From an uncultured Sulfitobacter sp. (GTDB lineage: Bacteria; Pseudomonadota; Alphaproteobacteria; Rhodobacterales; Rhodobacteraceae): a DNA stretch of 64,000 nucleotides. A program made the translations under genes and the position numbers. Below, piece by piece: positions 8,696 to 17,074 of the stretch. The notes under the pieces are model-generated. The model worked only from the letters and a program-made list of their open reading frames with translations, ran no database searches and had not been told where the DNA came from. Positions within the stretch are counted from its first letter, which is position 1, and each line of letters opens with the position of its first letter. Location: positions 1 to 64,000 of the forward strand of contig CAJXSZ010000007.1 of the NCBI GenBank assembly GCA_913060815.1. Direction: 5' to 3'.

Positions 8696-9919
8696 TCACA
8701 AAACGTCATCCAATGCGTTCAAAAGCTGGTCCATCTCGGCCTGCGAGGTATAATGGGTGAAGCTGAGGCGCAGAACACCTTTCTCAGGATCGACCCCCAT
8801 GCCTTCCAGCGCACGCACAGCGTAGAAATCACCGCCGCCTGCCATGATGCCTTTTTCCGTCAACTCCCGCGCGACGTCCTCACCCGCGCGGTTGAGAGCA
8901 AGTGCCACAGTAGGCGCCCGCCCTTCGGCACTGTCCGAGCCGATTAGCCGAACAGAATTACGCGATTTGACTGCATCCAGAAGCTGTTGCAGCAACACGG
9001 TCTCATGCTCGCGCATCAGGTCATGCACCATGGCGCCGCGTGCCTGCGCGCCTGATTGCGTCCCACCGTGATGCGCATAAACCGCATCCACGTAATCCGC
9101 CATTCCCGCACAAGCAGCCACCTGCGCATGGTCAGGACCCGCAGGGGTGAACCGTTTGTACAAGCTGCCTTCATTGAAATAATGGCCTTGATTGGGGAGC
9201 AACTCCCCCAATGCACGGCGAATGACCATCAATCCCTGATGCGGGCCGTAGGTCTTATAGGCCGAGAACATGTAAATATCCGGCCCCAGTTCGCCCACGT
9301 CCACAAAGCCGTGCGGCGCATAGGAGACTCCATCCACACACACAAACGCGCCCGCTGCATGGGCAAGTGCGGTGATCGCGGAAACAGGATTGATTTCGCC
9401 AACAACGTTCGAGCAATGCGGAAAGCAGACTAGCCGCACCTTCTCGTCCAGCAAATCCTCAAGGTCGGCCGGGTCCAGATGCCCTGTCTCGGGATCAATG
9501 CACCATTCGCGCACCTCGATGCCGCGCTCGGCCAATCTGCGCCACGGGCCTGTATTGGCTTCATGGTCCTGATTGGTCACAACAATCGCCTCACCCGCCT
9601 CAAGCATCTGACCAAAGGCTTGTGCCAAGACATAGACGTTCTGAGTGGTTGAGGGGCCAAAAGACAGCTCGTCAGGGGCGACGCCAAGGATGGCAGACAT
9701 GCGTGTGCGCGCCTCGTCCATCTCTTCACCGCCCAACGTGCTGGCAGCGTATGGCGCATAGGGCTGCACCTTGCGCTGGGTATAGAAGCGCGTAAGGCGG
9801 TCGATCACCGCACTGCATGTGTAAGAACCACCAGCATTCTCGAAAAACGCCTGCCCCTGCAACACAGGTTCCGCAAATGCGGGAAACTGGCTGCGTATAA
9901 AATCAATATCCAATGTCAT
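8696..9919 (-). CDS. class V aminotransferase-fold PLP enzyme, cysteine desulfurase-like
   Basis: A 407-residue PLP enzyme of the SufS/NifS/CsdA fold. The PLP lysine is expected in MFSAYKTYGPHQG, and the cofactor-binding VTNQDHEANTGPWRRL and FPHCSNVVGEINPV segments are visible. The N terminus FIRSQFPAFAEPVL...FENAGGSYT is typical of a desulfurase-like subfamily whose members are not all true cysteine desulfurases. No suf or isc genes lie beside it, so a role in Fe-S assembly is not supported by context. It ends 67 bases before the photolyase start and may share its transcript. Confidence 0.8.
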   Translation of the reverse strand: MTLDIDFIRSQFPAFAEPVLQGQAFFENAGGSYTCSAVIDRLTRFYTQRKVQPYAPYAASTLGGEEMDEARTRMSAILGVAPDELSFGPSTTQNVYVLAQAFGQMLEAGEAIVVTNQDHEANTGPWRRLAERGIEVREWCIDPETGHLDPADLEDLLDEKVRLVCFPHCSNVVGEINPVSAITALAHAAGAFVCVDGVSYAPHGFVDVGELGPDIYMFSAYKTYGPHQGLMVIRRALGELLPNQGHYFNEGSLYKRFTPAGPDHAQVAACAGMADYVDAVYAHHGGTQSGAQARGAMVHDLMREHETVLLQQLLDAVKSRNSVRLIGSDSAEGRAPTVALALNRAGEDVARELTEKGIMAGGGDFYAVRALEGMGVDPEKGVLRLSFTHYTSQAEMDQLLNALDDVL

Positions 9920-10150
9920 AGCTTAATCAAGCACGAAGGCACGCCACGGCTCAACCCTTTCAATTCCTTAAAGTCGTTATTTGCAAAGCGCCAAGCCCAA
10001 GCGCCAAAAGCAAGGCTTTGGAATTTTGTTGGGAAAAACAAAGCGCGGTCACATCAGACAACACAATACGGTCAGGGCCGGCTATGGTGCTGCCCTGCCC
10101 CAAACAACGCTGCAACAGCGTATCTTGAGGGACAGGGCTCGGGCATAAAT
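9920..10150. other. intergenic region between the aminotransferase gene and acuI
   Basis: About 230 bases with no supported gene. The only ATG-started minus-strand frame near 10146 stops within about 25 codons. The region must hold the promoter of the minus-strand aminotransferase gene and the end of the acuI transcript. I see no clear terminator or operator. Confidence 0.5.
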
Positions 10151-11137
10151 TTACGCATTAACGTCAACCACAACGCGGCCTTTAACCTGACCGTTGAGAA
10201 TATCCGCCGTCAGCTTTGGCAAATCAGACATCTTCGCCGGCACGACCATCGCCTCAAGCTTGTCCATCGGCAGATCTTTGGCGATGCGCTTCCATGCGCG
10301 CAAACGATTGTCATAGGGCTGCATCACTGAATCGATGCCAAGCAGATTCACGCCGCGCAGCAAGAACGGAATTACCGTCGCAGGAAGCCCCGCACCGCCA
10401 GCCAAACCGACCGCGGCAACCGAAGCACCGTATTGCATCTGGCCCAGTACACGCGCGAGCATCGCACCGCCCACAGCATCAATACAGCCACCCCATGTCT
10501 CGCCTTCCAGCGGACGCTTGACGGTCTCATTGATCTCATCGCGCGCAACAATTTGCGTGGCGCCAAGCGAAGTCAGATAATCCGCTGTCTCGGGACGCCC
10601 TGTCACACCAGCCACCTCGTGACCAAGTGCGGCCAAAATCGCCACGGCAACGGAGCCAACACCGCCAGCAGCACCCGTCACAAGCACAGGACCCGATTTG
10701 ATCCCGTGATCCTCCAACGCCATGACCGACAGCATGGAGGTAAAGCCCGCCGTCCCGACAGCCATTGCCTGACGGGCATCAATCCCTTCGGGCAGTGGCA
10801 CCAGCCAATCAGCCTTCACCCGCGCCTTTTGCGCATAGCCGCCCCAATGGGCCTCGCCGACACGCCAGCCTGTCAAAACGACCTTGTCGCCAGCCTTATA
10901 GCGCGGGTCCGAAGACTCCTCGACAGTTCCCGAAAAATCAATACCGGGTACATGCGGATAATTGCGCACCAATCCACCGCCACCGGGGCTCATGCACAGC
11001 CCGTCCTTGTAGTTCACAGTGGTATATTCCACCGCCACCAGCACCTCGCCATCGGGCAGCTGGTCTTCGGAGATCTGCGTAATCGCCGCCGAGGTCTTGC
11101 CCTCATCATCCTTGTTCACAATCAACGCATCAAACAT
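10151..11137 (-). CDS. acuI: acryloyl-CoA reductase (NADPH)
   Basis: A 328-residue medium-chain reductase of the YhdH/AcuI type without catalytic zinc ligands. It reduces toxic acryloyl-CoA to propionyl-CoA in the DMSP pathway. The N terminus MFDALIVNKDDEG, the segment VEYTTVNYKDGL and the nucleotide-binding VTGAAGGVGSVAVAIL are characteristic. A GGAGA ribosome site lies just upstream of the ATG. It sits 126 bases after dmdA on the same strand, the same order as in Ruegeria pomeroyi, where it protects the cell from acrylate derivatives formed from DMSP or methylmercaptopropionate. Confidence 0.92.
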   Translation of the reverse strand: MFDALIVNKDDEGKTSAAITQISEDQLPDGEVLVAVEYTTVNYKDGLCMSPGGGGLVRNYPHVPGIDFSGTVEESSDPRYKAGDKVVLTGWRVGEAHWGGYAQKARVKADWLVPLPEGIDARQAMAVGTAGFTSMLSVMALEDHGIKSGPVLVTGAAGGVGSVAVAILAALGHEVAGVTGRPETADYLTSLGATQIVARDEINETVKRPLEGETWGGCIDAVGGAMLARVLGQMQYGASVAAVGLAGGAGLPATVIPFLLRGVNLLGIDSVMQPYDNRLRAWKRIAKDLPMDKLEAMVVPAKMSDLPKLTADILNGQVKGRVVVDVNA

Positions 11138-11263
11138 CTGTCTCTCCTTCTGGGCAGAACCGCCCCATTTCTTTTGGTAATAATATTCCGGGGGTTACCA
11201 TCTTGCGCCATCGGTTCAAGCACAATGGCGACGGCTAACCCCGATCCGGCAGACTTGAAACGT

Positions 11264-12367
11264 TCAAGCCCAAAACTGTTCATGCACGGTCGCATCACGC
11301 GGGCCGTCGGGTGTCTCCACGCGAAGCGCCGTGCCCTCATCCCAATGGGTCATGCGTACCATACCGATCGCGACATTGGTCTTGAAGTCAGGCGACCACG
11401 CCGCCGACGTCACGCTGCCCACTTTCTTGCTTCCCGCCATCAAAGGCCAGACACGGTCACAAGCAGGCACTTTGTCCCCCTCGATCGCAATTGCACGGAT
11501 TTGCTGCACGGGGCCCTCTTTGGCAACCCGCAGCAATGCATCTCGTCCGATACACCCGATTGCCGTCTGCGTGTCACAGAACTTGCCGAGGCCGCATTCA
11601 TGGGGCGTATTATCGTCGGTCATGTCATTGCCGTAACTCAGCAATCCACCCTCGACACGTTCGATCCCGTTCGGACATCCCGCGCGCACGTCCAAGTCCT
11701 TGCCCGCTTCCATCAGTGCGTTCCAAAGCGGCATACCCAGATCGGTCCCGTCGACATAAATCTCGAAACCGCCCTGTTTGGAATAGCCAGAGCGTGCGAC
11801 CGCCATTGAGCGGCCCTGGAAGTCGAACATGCCAAAACGGAAGAAGCGAATATCACGCACAGCATCGCCGAACACATGCGCCATCAGATCATCCGCCTTC
11901 GGGCCTTGGATCGCCAGCGGGCTGATGTCAGGCTCGTCGATCAACACATCGAGCCGGTAGCCGTTGGCGATGCCCTTGACCCAAAGCAGCAGGTCACTGT
12001 CAGCGATGGAAATCCACCAACGGTCCTCTGCCAGCTTGACGCAGACAGGGTCATTCAGCATGCCCCCCGTCTCATCCACGATGGGCACATAAAAGCAACG
12101 GCCCGGCATCATGCCGCGCAGATCGCGCGGGGTGAGCATTTGCATCAGGCGCGCCGCATCAGGGCCGCGCAACTCGACCTGACGCTCGGCAGCAACATCC
12201 CAAATCTGAACGGCCTCCTTGAGGTGGCGGTAGTCCTCCTCCACGCTCTCGAACATCGTAGGCAACAGCATACGGTTGTAAACGGTATAGGCTTTAACCC
12301 CTGCAGCCTCGACACCCTCCGAAAACGGTGTGCGGCGCAGACGCCGCGTTTGGGAAATAAGCGCCAT
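11264..12367 (-). CDS. dmdA: dimethylsulfoniopropionate demethylase
   Basis: A 367-residue tetrahydrofolate-dependent demethylase of the glycine-cleavage T-protein fold; it converts DMSP to methylmercaptopropionate. Sequence blocks such as TPFSEGVEAAGVKAYTVYN, LLPTMFESVEEDY and SDSDLLLW-like stretches fit DmdA rather than GcvT. Length fits the family (about 365). The start at 12367 has a strong GGAGGACG site and overlaps the stop of the DinB-like gene (ATGA). It is therefore cotranscribed with the DUF2182, DUF1326 and DinB-like genes upstream and likely with acuI downstream. Confidence 0.93.
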   Translation of the reverse strand: MALISQTRRLRRTPFSEGVEAAGVKAYTVYNRMLLPTMFESVEEDYRHLKEAVQIWDVAAERQVELRGPDAARLMQMLTPRDLRGMMPGRCFYVPIVDETGGMLNDPVCVKLAEDRWWISIADSDLLLWVKGIANGYRLDVLIDEPDISPLAIQGPKADDLMAHVFGDAVRDIRFFRFGMFDFQGRSMAVARSGYSKQGGFEIYVDGTDLGMPLWNALMEAGKDLDVRAGCPNGIERVEGGLLSYGNDMTDDNTPHECGLGKFCDTQTAIGCIGRDALLRVAKEGPVQQIRAIAIEGDKVPACDRVWPLMAGSKKVGSVTSAAWSPDFKTNVAIGMVRMTHWDEGTALRVETPDGPRDATVHEQFWA

Positions 12368-12876
12368 CAAGCGTCCTCCGGCATAAAAATAATATCTGAA
12401 ACAGGAGGCGTATGTCCTGCTTGTTTGAGCATCTGACTTATCTGCCCGCGGTGGTGGGTCTGGTGATTGAACATATGTGCGACACACAGCGCGCGGGATC
12501 GCTTCATCTGCTGGTTTATCGTGCCCGAAAACCAACTTTCCTCGACACACAGATCCATATTCGACAGCGTCTGCGCCCAGATGCGAATACGACCATCGAG
12601 GCGGAAACGCTCTGCGTCCCAGACGCCAAAAGAGGGTGTCAAAGCAGCGCTTTGATCACCAGACACTGTGGGTGCAGGCACATCGTCGCAAAAGCGGCTC
12701 ATCCAGATCATGTCACCCCACAGCAGATGGTTCATCGTGCCGAAGATCGACCCGAAGAATGCACCACGGTCGTATGTCAGCTCGTCTTCGGTCATCTGCT
12801 TGAACGTGTCCCGCAACTGGCGGTTTTGCCACGCGTTATAGCGCGCCATTTGCAGGACATACTCCTTCTGGATCAC
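12367..12876 (-). CDS. DinB family protein
   Basis: A 169-residue four-helix DinB/YfiT-like protein. The start of the fold (LQMARYNAWQNRQL) and the putative metal-binding histidines (HLLWGD near the middle, HMFNHQTHHRGQ near the C terminus) are clear. The best start is GTG 12876, which overlaps the stop of the upstream DUF1326 gene (GTGA). Some DinB-fold proteins are thiol-dependent transferases or DNA-damage-induced proteins of unknown activity. Its position next to dmdA makes a link to DMSP or thiol metabolism possible but untested. Confidence 0.85.
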   Translation of the reverse strand: MIQKEYVLQMARYNAWQNRQLRDTFKQMTEDELTYDRGAFFGSIFGTMNHLLWGDMIWMSRFCDDVPAPTVSGDQSAALTPSFGVWDAERFRLDGRIRIWAQTLSNMDLCVEESWFSGTINQQMKRSRALCVAHMFNHQTHHRGQISQMLKQAGHTPPVSDIIFMPEDA

Positions 12877-13505
12877 GCAGCGCCCTTCCAGTCGATGGGG
12901 CAAATCTCGGCAGACTTACCGCCAAAATCCCAGACTCGGCCATAGTCACGCACCTTGGATTTCACACCCACAGCGGCGATGATGTCAGGGCCCATCCAGT
13001 ATTTGGAATTGGAGATCATCACAGGATGATCTGGGCTTGCACCATCAATCATCTCGATCTCGCCCGAGATTTTGCGCCCGATCTTGATCGCACGCTTCTT
13101 GCCGTCGCGGATGATCTCGACGGGCGCACGCTCTGCCCCGATGATCTCGGAGACCAGCATGGTGAACAGACCCGTGGTCCCGCCCGCAGCGCCTGAGAAA
13201 ATCTGCAACAGACCGTTGTAGGCGGCCTCGGAGGCACGCTCGTCCACATAGGCGCCGACGCGCCAGTTGCCCTCGCCCATGCGGCCCGGAATATCGACCA
13301 GCAGCCCGACGTTAAGACCGCTTAGGTCCTCGCCCTCGAAATTGCCCTCATCAATGGCGATGGCCATCCAAGCGTGGCAATGCCCTTCTGTGGGCGGGTG
13401 CGCGCCGAGGCTGACCACGCAGGGACAAAACAACTCGCACGAGCAGTTCAAAAACAGCTCACCCTTGAGCGCCCAATTGGCAGGTGTCATTTCTCTGTTA
13501 CCCAT
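12873..13505 (-). CDS. DUF1326 domain-containing protein
   Basis: A 210-residue soluble protein with the family start NWALKGELFLNCSCELFCPCVV, where a cysteine cluster (NCSCELFCPC) suggests metal or thiol chemistry. A near-perfect GGGAGGATAAA ribosome site precedes the ATG. DUF1326 genes often stand beside DUF2182 membrane-protein genes, as here, which suggests the two work together. No biochemical function is established, and I do not propose one. Confidence 0.88.
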   Translation of the reverse strand: MGNREMTPANWALKGELFLNCSCELFCPCVVSLGAHPPTEGHCHAWMAIAIDEGNFEGEDLSGLNVGLLVDIPGRMGEGNWRVGAYVDERASEAAYNGLLQIFSGAAGGTTGLFTMLVSEIIGAERAPVEIIRDGKKRAIKIGRKISGEIEMIDGASPDHPVMISNSKYWMGPDIIAAVGVKSKVRDYGRVWDFGGKSAEICPIDWKGAA

Positions 13506-13523
13506 TTTATCCTCCCGATAAAA

Positions 13524-14306
13524 TTATGCGATGTAAGGCCAGCCCGCCACGACGCATGCGCCGACCAGCAGGGCTATGCCCATTGGCTTCGTAAGATAGT
13601 GTCCGATTTGCGGTAATTTTTCCAGCACCATGAACAGCGTGGCCAAGCCCATCCATGCCAAATTCATCACGCCGCCCGCAAACCCCAGCGCCATAAACCC
13701 CCAGCAACAACCGACGCAAAATGCGCCAAGACCCAGCCCCATACGCAAACCGCCGCCGAAGCCCGTCTTCCAATGGCCCAGAAAATACATGCCGGGGGAG
13801 TGACAGACACCGTGGCAGATCTCCTTGGCGCGGGTGAATTGGAACAGACCTGCCGCCGCTAGCAGGAACACCGCAAACCAACGCGAGATCGCGATGCCCA
13901 GCATGTCAATGACGCCGCCAAACAGCAGCGCCAGTTGCGCGCCCGCCAGCAACAACGCGAAGCCGACCCAGACCGCAAAATACCCCAGTAACACACCCAG
14001 CCACCCTGCCCGTGTGCCATTTGCGCTGGCTATCAGGTCTTCATATGCGCGAAGCGTGGGCACCAGTGTGGGCAACATCATGGCCGCCATCATCGCAGCC
14101 CACATCCACGCCAGTGGCCAGAACTCTACCATGGGCATCTTCATATCCATACGCGGGTCCATACGGCGCATCGCCTCACCCATAGCGTCAGGACGACCCA
14201 GCACATCAAGGCCCATAGAGGTGCTCATCGTGACCATCATCCACCACGACACAAGGATCAGCCCGAAAAAGGCCAACCAAAGCGTAGAGCGCAGCAGATG
14301 CGGCAT
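13524..14306 (-). CDS. DUF2182 integral membrane protein
   Basis: A 260-residue protein with about six transmembrane segments (for example LRSTLWLAFFGLILVSWW, MWAAMMAAMMLPTLVPTL, FAVWVGFALLLAGAQLALLFG, LGAFCVGCCWGFMALGFAGG). The methionine-rich MWAAMMAAMMLPT and the CVGCC motif are family traits and may bind metal. The ATG at 14306 has a GAGG site upstream; the longer reading to 14351 has none and runs through an operator-like palindrome. It heads the minus-strand run leading to dmdA and is divergent from the GntR-type regulator. Confidence 0.87.
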   Translation of the reverse strand: MPHLLRSTLWLAFFGLILVSWWMMVTMSTSMGLDVLGRPDAMGEAMRRMDPRMDMKMPMVEFWPLAWMWAAMMAAMMLPTLVPTLRAYEDLIASANGTRAGWLGVLLGYFAVWVGFALLLAGAQLALLFGGVIDMLGIAISRWFAVFLLAAAGLFQFTRAKEICHGVCHSPGMYFLGHWKTGFGGGLRMGLGLGAFCVGCCWGFMALGFAGGVMNLAWMGLATLFMVLEKLPQIGHYLTKPMGIALLVGACVVAGWPYIA

Positions 14307-14340
14307 AAAATCAACCTCGCGTAAATGCGTTGCGAAATTA

Positions 14341-14384
14341 ATGTCAGACATTTAAAGTTTCGGCAAACAGTAAATGTAAGACAT
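14341..14384. promoter_or_regulatory. pair of palindromic operator candidates between the GntR-type gene and the dmdA operon
   Basis: ATGTCAGACAT at 14341-14351 and ATGTAAGACAT at 14374-14384 are 11-base near-identical palindromic motifs, 33 bases apart centre to centre, about three helical turns. They lie between two divergent genes, the second copy touching the regulator's ATG. Spacing and symmetry suit a dimeric FadR/GntR-type repressor controlling itself and the DUF2182-DUF1326-DinB-dmdA operon. Binding is inferred, not shown. Confidence 0.6.
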
Positions 14385-15107
14385 ATGAAAATTGACCCCA
14401 AAAGTGATGCCGATCTCTCGGCCCAGATCGCAACTGCCATCCGCGATGAGATTATCGCAGGACGTCTGATTGTAGATGCACGCCTGCCCTCGGAGGCCGA
14501 ATTGGCCGAACAATTCGACGTCTCCCGCCCCACCGTGCGCGAGGCGCTCAAACGGCTGGCGGCTCAGTCGCTTATTCGGACCCAGCGCGGTGCCACGGGC
14601 GGGGCTTTCGTCAATAAACTCAGCTTTACAGAGGCTTACGCCCAGCAAATCACGACCTCGACGCTGCTGCTCTCGATGAATGATGTAAGTTTCGAGACGG
14701 CTTGCGAAGCGCGGTTCGCGTTGGAGCGGTCTTGCGCGGAGCTCTCGGCGCAGCGGTGCGGGCCAGACGACCTTGCTGCGATGCGTGCAGAGATACATCG
14801 CCAAGGCCAGCCCAACCTGTCGGACGAAGCCTTCTGCGCTTCAGATGTCGCTTTCCACCGTGCGCTGGTCGATGGCGCGGAAAATCCAGTGCTTTCCTAC
14901 CAACTCGCTGGAGCGGTGGAGGCAATGCAGCCGCTGATGAACATGATCACCTTTTCCGCCCGTGACCGTGCACGGATCGTGGCACTGCATATGCGCATTG
15001 CTGGCGCGGTCGAAGCACGCAACGCCGCAGACATATCCGATGGCCTGACGGCCCTTGAGGCAGAGACGCAGTCACTTGCGCGAAGCCTGTTCAAGAAAGG
15101 CAATTAA
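14385..15107 (+). CDS. FadR/GntR-family transcriptional regulator (FCD domain)
   Basis: A 240-residue regulator: winged helix at residues about 10-75 (LPSEAELAEQFDVSRPTVREALKRL is the classic GntR helix-turn-helix region) followed by an all-helical FCD ligand domain with conserved Asp/His positions (DVAFHRALVDGAENP, LHMRIAGAVEARNA). The ATG at 14385 fits the domain start; earlier in-frame ATGs lie inside the operator repeats. It is divergent from the operon ending in dmdA-acuI. In Ruegeria pomeroyi a GntR-type regulator also neighbours dmdA, so control by DMSP-derived acids is a reasonable inference. Confidence 0.88.
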   Translation: MKIDPKSDADLSAQIATAIRDEIIAGRLIVDARLPSEAELAEQFDVSRPTVREALKRLAAQSLIRTQRGATGGAFVNKLSFTEAYAQQITTSTLLLSMNDVSFETACEARFALERSCAELSAQRCGPDDLAAMRAEIHRQGQPNLSDEAFCASDVAFHRALVDGAENPVLSYQLAGAVEAMQPLMNMITFSARDRARIVALHMRIAGAVEARNAADISDGLTALEAETQSLARSLFKKGN

Positions 15108-15167
15108 AAACAATCGGCTGTGAGTTTTTCTTAATGCCCTCAGGATTGCACCTCAGCGCGTCGAAGC

Positions 15168-15596
15168 TCAGTTCTGAACAATCACCTTCATATTCCGCAA
15201 ACCGACCTGTTGGGTCATCGCAAACAGCTTCCTCGCATTTTCCGTGTGCAGGCGAATACAGCCCGCAGAAGCAGGTCGACCCAAGCGGCTCACCTGATTG
15301 GTGCCGTGAATGGCAAAGTTGCCGCTATAGAAGATTGAATAAGGCATCGGCGCATTGTTGTAACGGCTGGATTTGTGGTTCTTTGACAGCCATTTGCCCC
15401 GCCACTGCCCGCGCGGTGTATATTTGCCCTTACGGGCGGTTGAAACGCTCCACGTGTGAATGCGCTTGCCGTCCTTATAGACGCGCATCTTCTGCTCCGA
15501 CACGTCCACTTTCGCGATAAGGCGTCCCGCCTCTACCACCGCCGGAGTAGTGAAAAGAAATGATGCGCATAGCGCAACTGTAACCACAATTTTCAT
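15168..15596 (-). CDS. secreted L,D-transpeptidase (YkuD domain)
   Basis: A 142-residue exported enzyme with an N-terminal signal peptide (VVTVALCASFLFTTPAVVEA) and a YkuD catalytic domain. The active-site signature HGTN followed by SAGCIRL, with the nucleophilic cysteine in GCIRL, is complete. Such enzymes make 3-3 cross-links in peptidoglycan or attach proteins to it. It stands alone, convergent with the GntR-type gene. Confidence 0.9.
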   Translation of the reverse strand: MKIVVTVALCASFLFTTPAVVEAGRLIAKVDVSEQKMRVYKDGKRIHTWSVSTARKGKYTPRGQWRGKWLSKNHKSSRYNNAPMPYSIFYSGNFAIHGTNQVSRLGRPASAGCIRLHTENARKLFAMTQQVGLRNMKVIVQN

Positions 15597-16258
15597 CAGA
15601 ATTCGTCCCGCTTTTATATTTTATGCCGCTATTCCACTTCAACAAAATCTACATGTCAAAGATTATGTTGTGTTTGATATGAAAAATTTGCGCATATCTA
15701 GTGGCTAAATTCTACCTACCGCGCCCTCTTGCAGAGCTTGCGCAGGTAGGATGGTTACGAGCCATCAGAAAAATCTGCAGTGACGGACTACTTGATATTC
15801 GAGGTCTGCACCGCTACTTAACAGTTGTCCTTCGGGACTATGGATATAAACGCGCTCGTAATAAGCGGTTCGGACCCGGGGGCGGTACCCGGCGACTCCA
15901 CCAATCATCCGTCATTTGCGGATCATGGGGTCGAAACAGGATCGACGAACGTCTAAAGGGGTTAGCTTTATCTCGGCTGTCTGCCACCGATATCGGCGAA
16001 ACTTGTACAATTGCAAATGACAATCGTGCTCCAATGGCGATGGCCGCGTAAGCGACCGGAACTATTGAAACCTTAAGTCCTTGCGTTTAGCGACCCAAGG
16101 CGGGGCCCGCCGGAGCCTGGCAACAGAATCCGGCACTTTACCTCCCCTTGACCATTTCTTCGCGCGCTGCCACCATCTACCTATGGGGAATTTTCGCGAA
16201 CGCCCCGTGAGGCGCCAGCCAGAGGTTCGCATGTTTCCACCTTGAAAGGATGCATGCC
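15597..16258. other. 660-base region with one weak open reading frame
   Basis: The only candidate is a GTG-started plus-strand frame at 15701-16051 (116 codons). It has no visible ribosome site and no recognised domain; its C terminus IANDNRAPM resembles tails of small Rhodobacterales proteins, so it may be real but is not supported enough to call. The rest holds the ldt promoter on the left and the leader of the chromate genes on the right, where I see no known riboswitch. Confidence 0.3.
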
Positions 16259-17074
16259 ATGGCTGCCCCGAATGAAATCACTGTACCCCAACTCCTCCGG
16301 CGGATCGGCTTGCCTGATGCGCCGATGATTATCGACGTCTCGATTGATACCGATTTCTCCGCCGATCCTTTTCTGATCCCCTCCGCTGTGCGGCACCCGC
16401 ATACGGATGTCGCAGGGCTCAAGGCCCGTATCGGTGTACGGCCCTGTGTGATCGTCTGTCAGAAAGGCATAAAGCTCAGTCAGGGGATGGTCGCACGCCT
16501 GCGCAATGACGGGTTTGATGCGCAATACCTACAGGGCGGCAATTTCGGTTGGCGCGCGCACCCTGACGCACCGCGCATTCCAGCGGCTTCGCTGCCAGAT
16601 CCAGTTGACGGCGCCACACTTTGGGTGACCCGCCACCGCCCCAAGATTGACCGCGTTGCCTGCCCGTGGTTGATCCGCCGCTTTGTCGATGCGGATGCGC
16701 GGTTTCTTTTTGTATCTCCTGCCGAAGTCATGGGCGTGGCCGAGCGGTACGGCGCTTCACCTTTCGACATTGAGGATGTCTTCTGGTCCCACCGCGATAA
16801 CCGCTGTACGTTCGACACCATGCTGGAAGAATTCGGATTGAAAATCCCTGCCCTCCTGCGCCTCGCAACGGTCATTCGTGCGGCAGACACAAACAGCCAC
16901 ATGCTCAGCCCACAGGCCGCTGGCCTTCTGGCCATGTCGGTGGGATTGTCGCGCCAGTATCGCGATGACCACGATCAATTGAACGCAGGCATGGCCATCT
17001 TTGACGCCCTCTATCGCTGGGCGCGGGACGGACAGGACGAGGGCCATGATTGGCCAACGGAGCGTAAGCGATGA
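16259..17074 (+). CDS. chrB: rhodanese-like plus ChrB-like chromate resistance protein
   Basis: A 271-residue protein: residues 1-110 look like a rhodanese domain with its loop at VIVCQKGIKLS (cysteine present), and residues about 120-270 match the ChrB C-terminal domain (TLWVTRHRPKIDRVACPWLIRRFVD). The second ATG at 16259 is preferred because AAAGGA lies seven bases before it; the first ATG at 16250 directly abuts that site. Its stop overlaps chrA (ATGA). ChrB proteins act as chromate-responsive regulators or accessory factors; this fused form lacks an obvious DNA-binding domain, so a regulatory role is uncertain. Confidence 0.85.
   Translation: MAAPNEITVPQLLRRIGLPDAPMIIDVSIDTDFSADPFLIPSAVRHPHTDVAGLKARIGVRPCVIVCQKGIKLSQGMVARLRNDGFDAQYLQGGNFGWRAHPDAPRIPAASLPDPVDGATLWVTRHRPKIDRVACPWLIRRFVDADARFLFVSPAEVMGVAERYGASPFDIEDVFWSHRDNRCTFDTMLEEFGLKIPALLRLATVIRAADTNSHMLSPQAAGLLAMSVGLSRQYRDDHDQLNAGMAIFDALYRWARDGQDEGHDWPTERKR

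Noticed and set aside
8629..8700. Sigma-E promoter upstream of the photolyase
   Set aside because: On the minus strand TAGATC and TATAGA elements exist but neither sequence nor spacing fits the known sigma-E consensus well enough.
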